From Tridacna crocea (Eukaryota; Mollusca; Bivalvia; Cardiida; Cardiidae), in the NCBI GenBank assembly GCA_943736015.1, contig OX031062.1:58082962-58146961 (forward strand): DNA of 64,000 nt. The letters are read 5' to 3'. Below are positions 61,737 to 64,000 of the stretch, piece by piece. Below the pieces are notes generated by a model. The model was not told the DNA's origin. It made no database searches and saw only the letters and a list, made by a program, of their open reading frames with translations. Position 1 is the first letter of the stretch. Every line of letters starts with the position of its first letter. The position numbers were made by a program, and so were the translations under genes.

Positions 61737-61780
61737 CTCTTTCCAAGATGACTAAAATTTAGGCTTGTCAAAATTTCACC
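61733..61780 (-). mobile_element. TTAA-A outer-end fragment
   Basis: TTAACTCTTTCCAAGATGAC, TTAGGCTTGTCAAAATTT; only the outer 45 bp of a minus copy before the next copy takes over. Confidence 0.65.
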
Positions 61781-61992
61781 CTTTCCTGGTTTTTATGGGT
61801 CAGGAATACAAGCCTTTTGAAAACATTGTGGGAAAAGGAGAAAATGCTGGTAACCAGTATTTTCTCCTTTTCCAGCAATGTTTTCTACCCTGTCATATAG
61901 ATAAATCATCTTTTTAGCAACTGTTAATTTGTCACCTGCAAAATGCTTTCAATTTGGTCTGGTCCAAAATTTGCCATTTGGGAAAGGGTTAA
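61781..61992 (+). mobile_element. TTAA-A MITE fused to the preceding end
   Basis: CACCCTTTCCTGGTTTTTATG to TTTGGGAAAGGGTTAA; palindrome with two mismatches; left outer end lost. Confidence 0.85.
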
Positions 61993-62014
61993 AGCACTCG
62001 CAGACAACATCACA

Positions 62015-62190
62015 AACTAGAGCTGTCACTGAATGTGGCTTAATACCCCCACTAGCGCTTTGACAGAAACAGGCAATTACTAGTAATTTGTACACAGACA
62101 GACACACGGACAGACACATGGATGGACGGACAGACAGGCTGATTCCAGTATACCCCCAAAAACATTCGTTTTGCAGGGGTTTTATAAGGC
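62015..62190 (+). repeat. F-repeat
   Basis: AGAGCTGTCACTGAATGTGG, GACAGAAACAGGCAATTAC, a GGACAGACA run, CCAGTATACCCCCAAAAAC, TTTTGCAGGGGTTTTATAA. Confidence 0.7.
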
Positions 62191-62363
62191 TCAGATGATG
62201 ATATTCATCTGTGAGGGTAAAACACATTGTGAGAAATTAGAAATTGCTGGTTACCAGCATTACCTCCTTCACCCACACTGTTTTCAAATTCTAAAGGAAC
62301 AGACTTCAAATCTTAAAGTCTTTTCGAGTCATTTAAAATCAAGATTGTGTGTTAAAGTGTTAA
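62190..62363 (-). mobile_element. TTAA-A MITE, long arm missing
   Basis: GAGGGTAAAACACATTGTGAG, apex TTGCTGGTTACCAGCA, end GTGTGTTAAAGTGTTAA. Confidence 0.7.
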
Positions 62364-62588
62364 TCCTTTACCAAACAATCCCTGGTTTTTTTGACCCTGA
62401 GACAGAAGCCTTTTGAAAACACTGTGGGAAAAGGGGTGAATGCTGGTTACCAGCATTTTCCCCTCTTCCCACAATAATTTCAACCCTAACGGAAACAAAT
62501 TTAAGTCTCTGAGTTACATTTATTCTGTCGCATGCAAGTGCCTTGAATTTGGACCAGTCTAACATTTTGTCGTTTGGTAAAGAGTTAA
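62360..62588 (+). mobile_element. TTAA-A MITE abutting the previous copy
   Basis: Shares TTAA 62360-62363; ends CGTTTGGTAAAGAGTTAA; palindrome with GGGGTGAATGC change. Confidence 0.9.
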
Positions 62589-62946
62589 GATATACATGTT
62601 TTCAGATTGTTAGCCAGAATTTCTATGAAGTTTTTCAGAAATTTTACCTCCAAAAAGACATGTCTATTATATAGAATTGTATTAAAAAAAAAAATACTAT
62701 GAGGTCAAAATTGATCCCAAAAAAGTAGAAGCATTTACAACTGAAAATGAGTGCCCTGTTATTTTACCATCAAAAATGCGCCATTTTACTGACTGCAATC
62801 CTGTAGTTTCTTTTGTGACCTCATTTTCAATCTTGCAGTTCCTGAATAAATGCTGTATGTCCTGGTGAGCGACTGAAAATTTGAAAGTTTTGTGAAGGGT
62901 GAGGGGTTACGATAAAAACTGTCCATAATAGGGAAAATAATTTTAC
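62589..62946. other. Intronic spacer
   Basis: AT-rich intron of the deacetylase gene, without recognised repeats. Confidence 0.4.
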
Positions 62947-63036
62947 CTCCAACACCAATACTACTCTCCCATTGGCCAAACCACTCAGCATGTGGGTCAT
63001 GTGACCATATCCAACAGGTGTCACTTTACAACCTCC
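62947..63036 (-). CDS. HDAC6: Class IIb histone deacetylase exon
   Basis: Minus strand: acceptor ATCTTTTCAG, 90-nt exon, donor GTAAAA. It encodes 30 residues, [20 protein letters not shown] then [10 protein letters not shown]. In HDAC6 this corresponds to the stretch GGCxVTPEGYAHMTHLLMGLA just before EGGYNL, forming a wall of the active-site pocket. It is phase zero at both ends and continues into the exon at 60891-61000 across a 1.95-kb intron that carries six TTAA-A pieces and an F-repeat. The upstream catalytic exons are not in the remaining 1 kb and must lie beyond the window. Confidence 0.9.
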
Positions 63037-63139
63037 CTGAAAAGATAAAATTTCAAATTGATATGAAGATAACTGAGTAACTTAGTAATGATAGATTACT
63101 TTCTTTTTCTTGTTTTAAGCATTGTAAGCATTTACAAAA

Positions 63140-63296
63140 TTTTAATGTGTGACGAAAGAATACTGGTAACCTGCATTTCATCCTTTTCTGACAATGTTTC
63201 CTACCCCTTGTACACAAATTCCATTACTTGAGTCATTTGTATTTTGTTATCTGCAAATGATTTCCATTAAGACCTGCTTAAATTTTCTTGTGCAGA
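63140..63296 (+). mobile_element. TTAA-A MITE, left half missing
   Basis: ATACTGGTAACCTGCATTTC, GACAATGTTTCCTACCCC, TTTTGTTATCTGCAAATG; ends decayed. In the intron upstream of the 62947-63036 exon. Confidence 0.65.
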
Positions 63297-63363
63297 AAGC
63301 ACTTATGCACCTTTAGTACACAGCTTGGGAAAATATGGAAGGTAAATGAACATCATTCAGTAT

Positions 63364-63402
63364 TAAATCTTAAGGGCCCCTTTTTACTAAGGTACTAGAG
63401 CT
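63364..63402 (+). repeat. 38-bp direct repeat, first copy
   Basis: TTAAATCTTAAGGGCCCC, then TTTTACTAAGGTAC; repeated at 63720-63758 with two differences. Confidence 0.85.
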
Positions 63403-63495
63403 GTGTATTGCCAAGAAAAATGTATCGCGATAGTATTGCGATACCAGACAGGCGATATAATACAATATCATGATACTTAATTGTTTCAGATTTAC

Positions 63496-63723
63496 TTAAC
63501 CCTTTACCCCATAAGGCATTTCTATGATATCTCTAATTGACCCTACATAATAGCAAGGATGAAGTTGTTTCTTATGTGTATATGACACCTTTTGATAGAA
63601 TAGAAAAATTGTGACAAAAGGTAAAACTGCCCGTCACGAGTAATTTCACCTTTTGCCACATTGTTTTCCAAAGGCCCCTACAAGCATTGCATAGAAATGA
63701 GTATCTATGGAGTAAAGGGTTAA
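63496..63723 (+). mobile_element. TTAA-B MITE
   Basis: TTAACCCTTTACCCCATAAGG to GGAGTAAAGGGTTAA; hairpin with several mismatches (GGTAAAACTGCCCG). Its right TTAA is the first four bases of the second direct repeat. Confidence 0.95.
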
Positions 63724-63758
63724 ATCTTAAGGGCCCCATTTTACTAAGGTACCGTAGT
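63720..63758 (+). repeat. 38-bp direct repeat, second copy
   Basis: TTAAATCTTAAGGGCCCC, then ATTTTACTAAGGTACC; see 63364-63402. Confidence 0.85.
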
Positions 63759-63911
63759 TACGAATAAAATTTGCATATGTTTTATGTGAATATGGTATAG
63801 TGGCATTAATCTGCTACAAGATACAAGGTAACTAAGTTTTCAATTTTATCTAGATAAAAATTTGCAGGAAATTTCAATTTATCGCAATAGTTTTTTTACA
63901 GAATAATTGGT

Positions 63912-64000
63912 TTAACCCTTTACCAAACAATCCCTGGTTTTTACGATCCTGAGATATTGTTTTCTACCCTACTGGAAGCAATTCTCAACTTTTGAGTTAC
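63912..64000 (+). mobile_element. TTAA-A MITE with the hairpin removed, cut by window end
   Basis: TTAACCCTTTACCAAACAATC, ACGATCCTGAGATAT, then directly TGTTTTCTACCCTACTGG. The whole palindrome is absent while both flanks are near consensus. Confidence 0.9.

Overview
This window is repeat-saturated, AT-rich animal DNA. It has no long open reading frames, operons or ribosome-binding sites. The repeat content points to a bivalve mollusc: tRNA-derived SINEs with clear B boxes, Helitron-type elements opening with a CAAGAGGGCC-like block, and interspersed repeats with runs of GGACAGACA. I infer a heterodont clam or mussel but cannot name the species from sequence alone.

Host gene. The only recognisable host coding sequence is on the minus strand. 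Two small exons (62947-63036 and 60891-61000) splice in phase and encode the end of a class IIb histone deacetylase catalytic domain, including the catalytic-tyrosine motif GGYNL, most like the second domain of HDAC6. A third exon-like segment (28871-28946, minus) may belong to the same gene or to another one. Much of the window is therefore probably intron or gene-flanking DNA.

Dominant feature. Over 90 copies or fragments of one short non-autonomous DNA element, called TTAA-A here, fill the window from about 8.4 kb to the end. Older fossils occur before that. Each full copy is about 228 bp and is bounded by TTAA. It has short inverted ends (CCCTTTACCAAAC) and a central near-perfect palindrome of about 65 bp. 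A second family, TTAA-B (8 copies), has the same TTAA plus CCCTTTAC ends and the same hairpin design with different flanks. A third, TTAA-C, is also TTAA-bounded with a central hairpin. The ends fit piggyBac-type mobilisation, but no transposase is present. Copies abut sharing one TTAA, nest in each other, split a tRNA-SINE and are themselves split by a Helitron. Many have lost one hairpin arm or break at the hairpin apex.

Layout. 1-8.4 kb: older repeats (SINEs, TTAA-C, and the D, E and G hairpin repeats). 9.1-11.1 kb: outward-facing inverted ends, a hairpin-ended repeat and a GC-rich CACTA-like element. 11.1-24.7 kb: dense TTAA-A/B, a Helitron with 166-bp internal repeats and a 57-bp tandem array. 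25.1-26.2 kb: a 35-bp minisatellite. 26.3-50 kb: dense TTAA-A/B/C, a mariner-like MITE, a second Helitron, SINEs and foldback repeats. 51-53 kb: a degenerate 30-bp tandem array interrupted by TTAA-A copies. 54-64 kb: further TTAA-A/B and the deacetylase exons.

Orientation rule for TTAA-A: plus means the block ending ACGACCCTGAG lies left of the palindrome.
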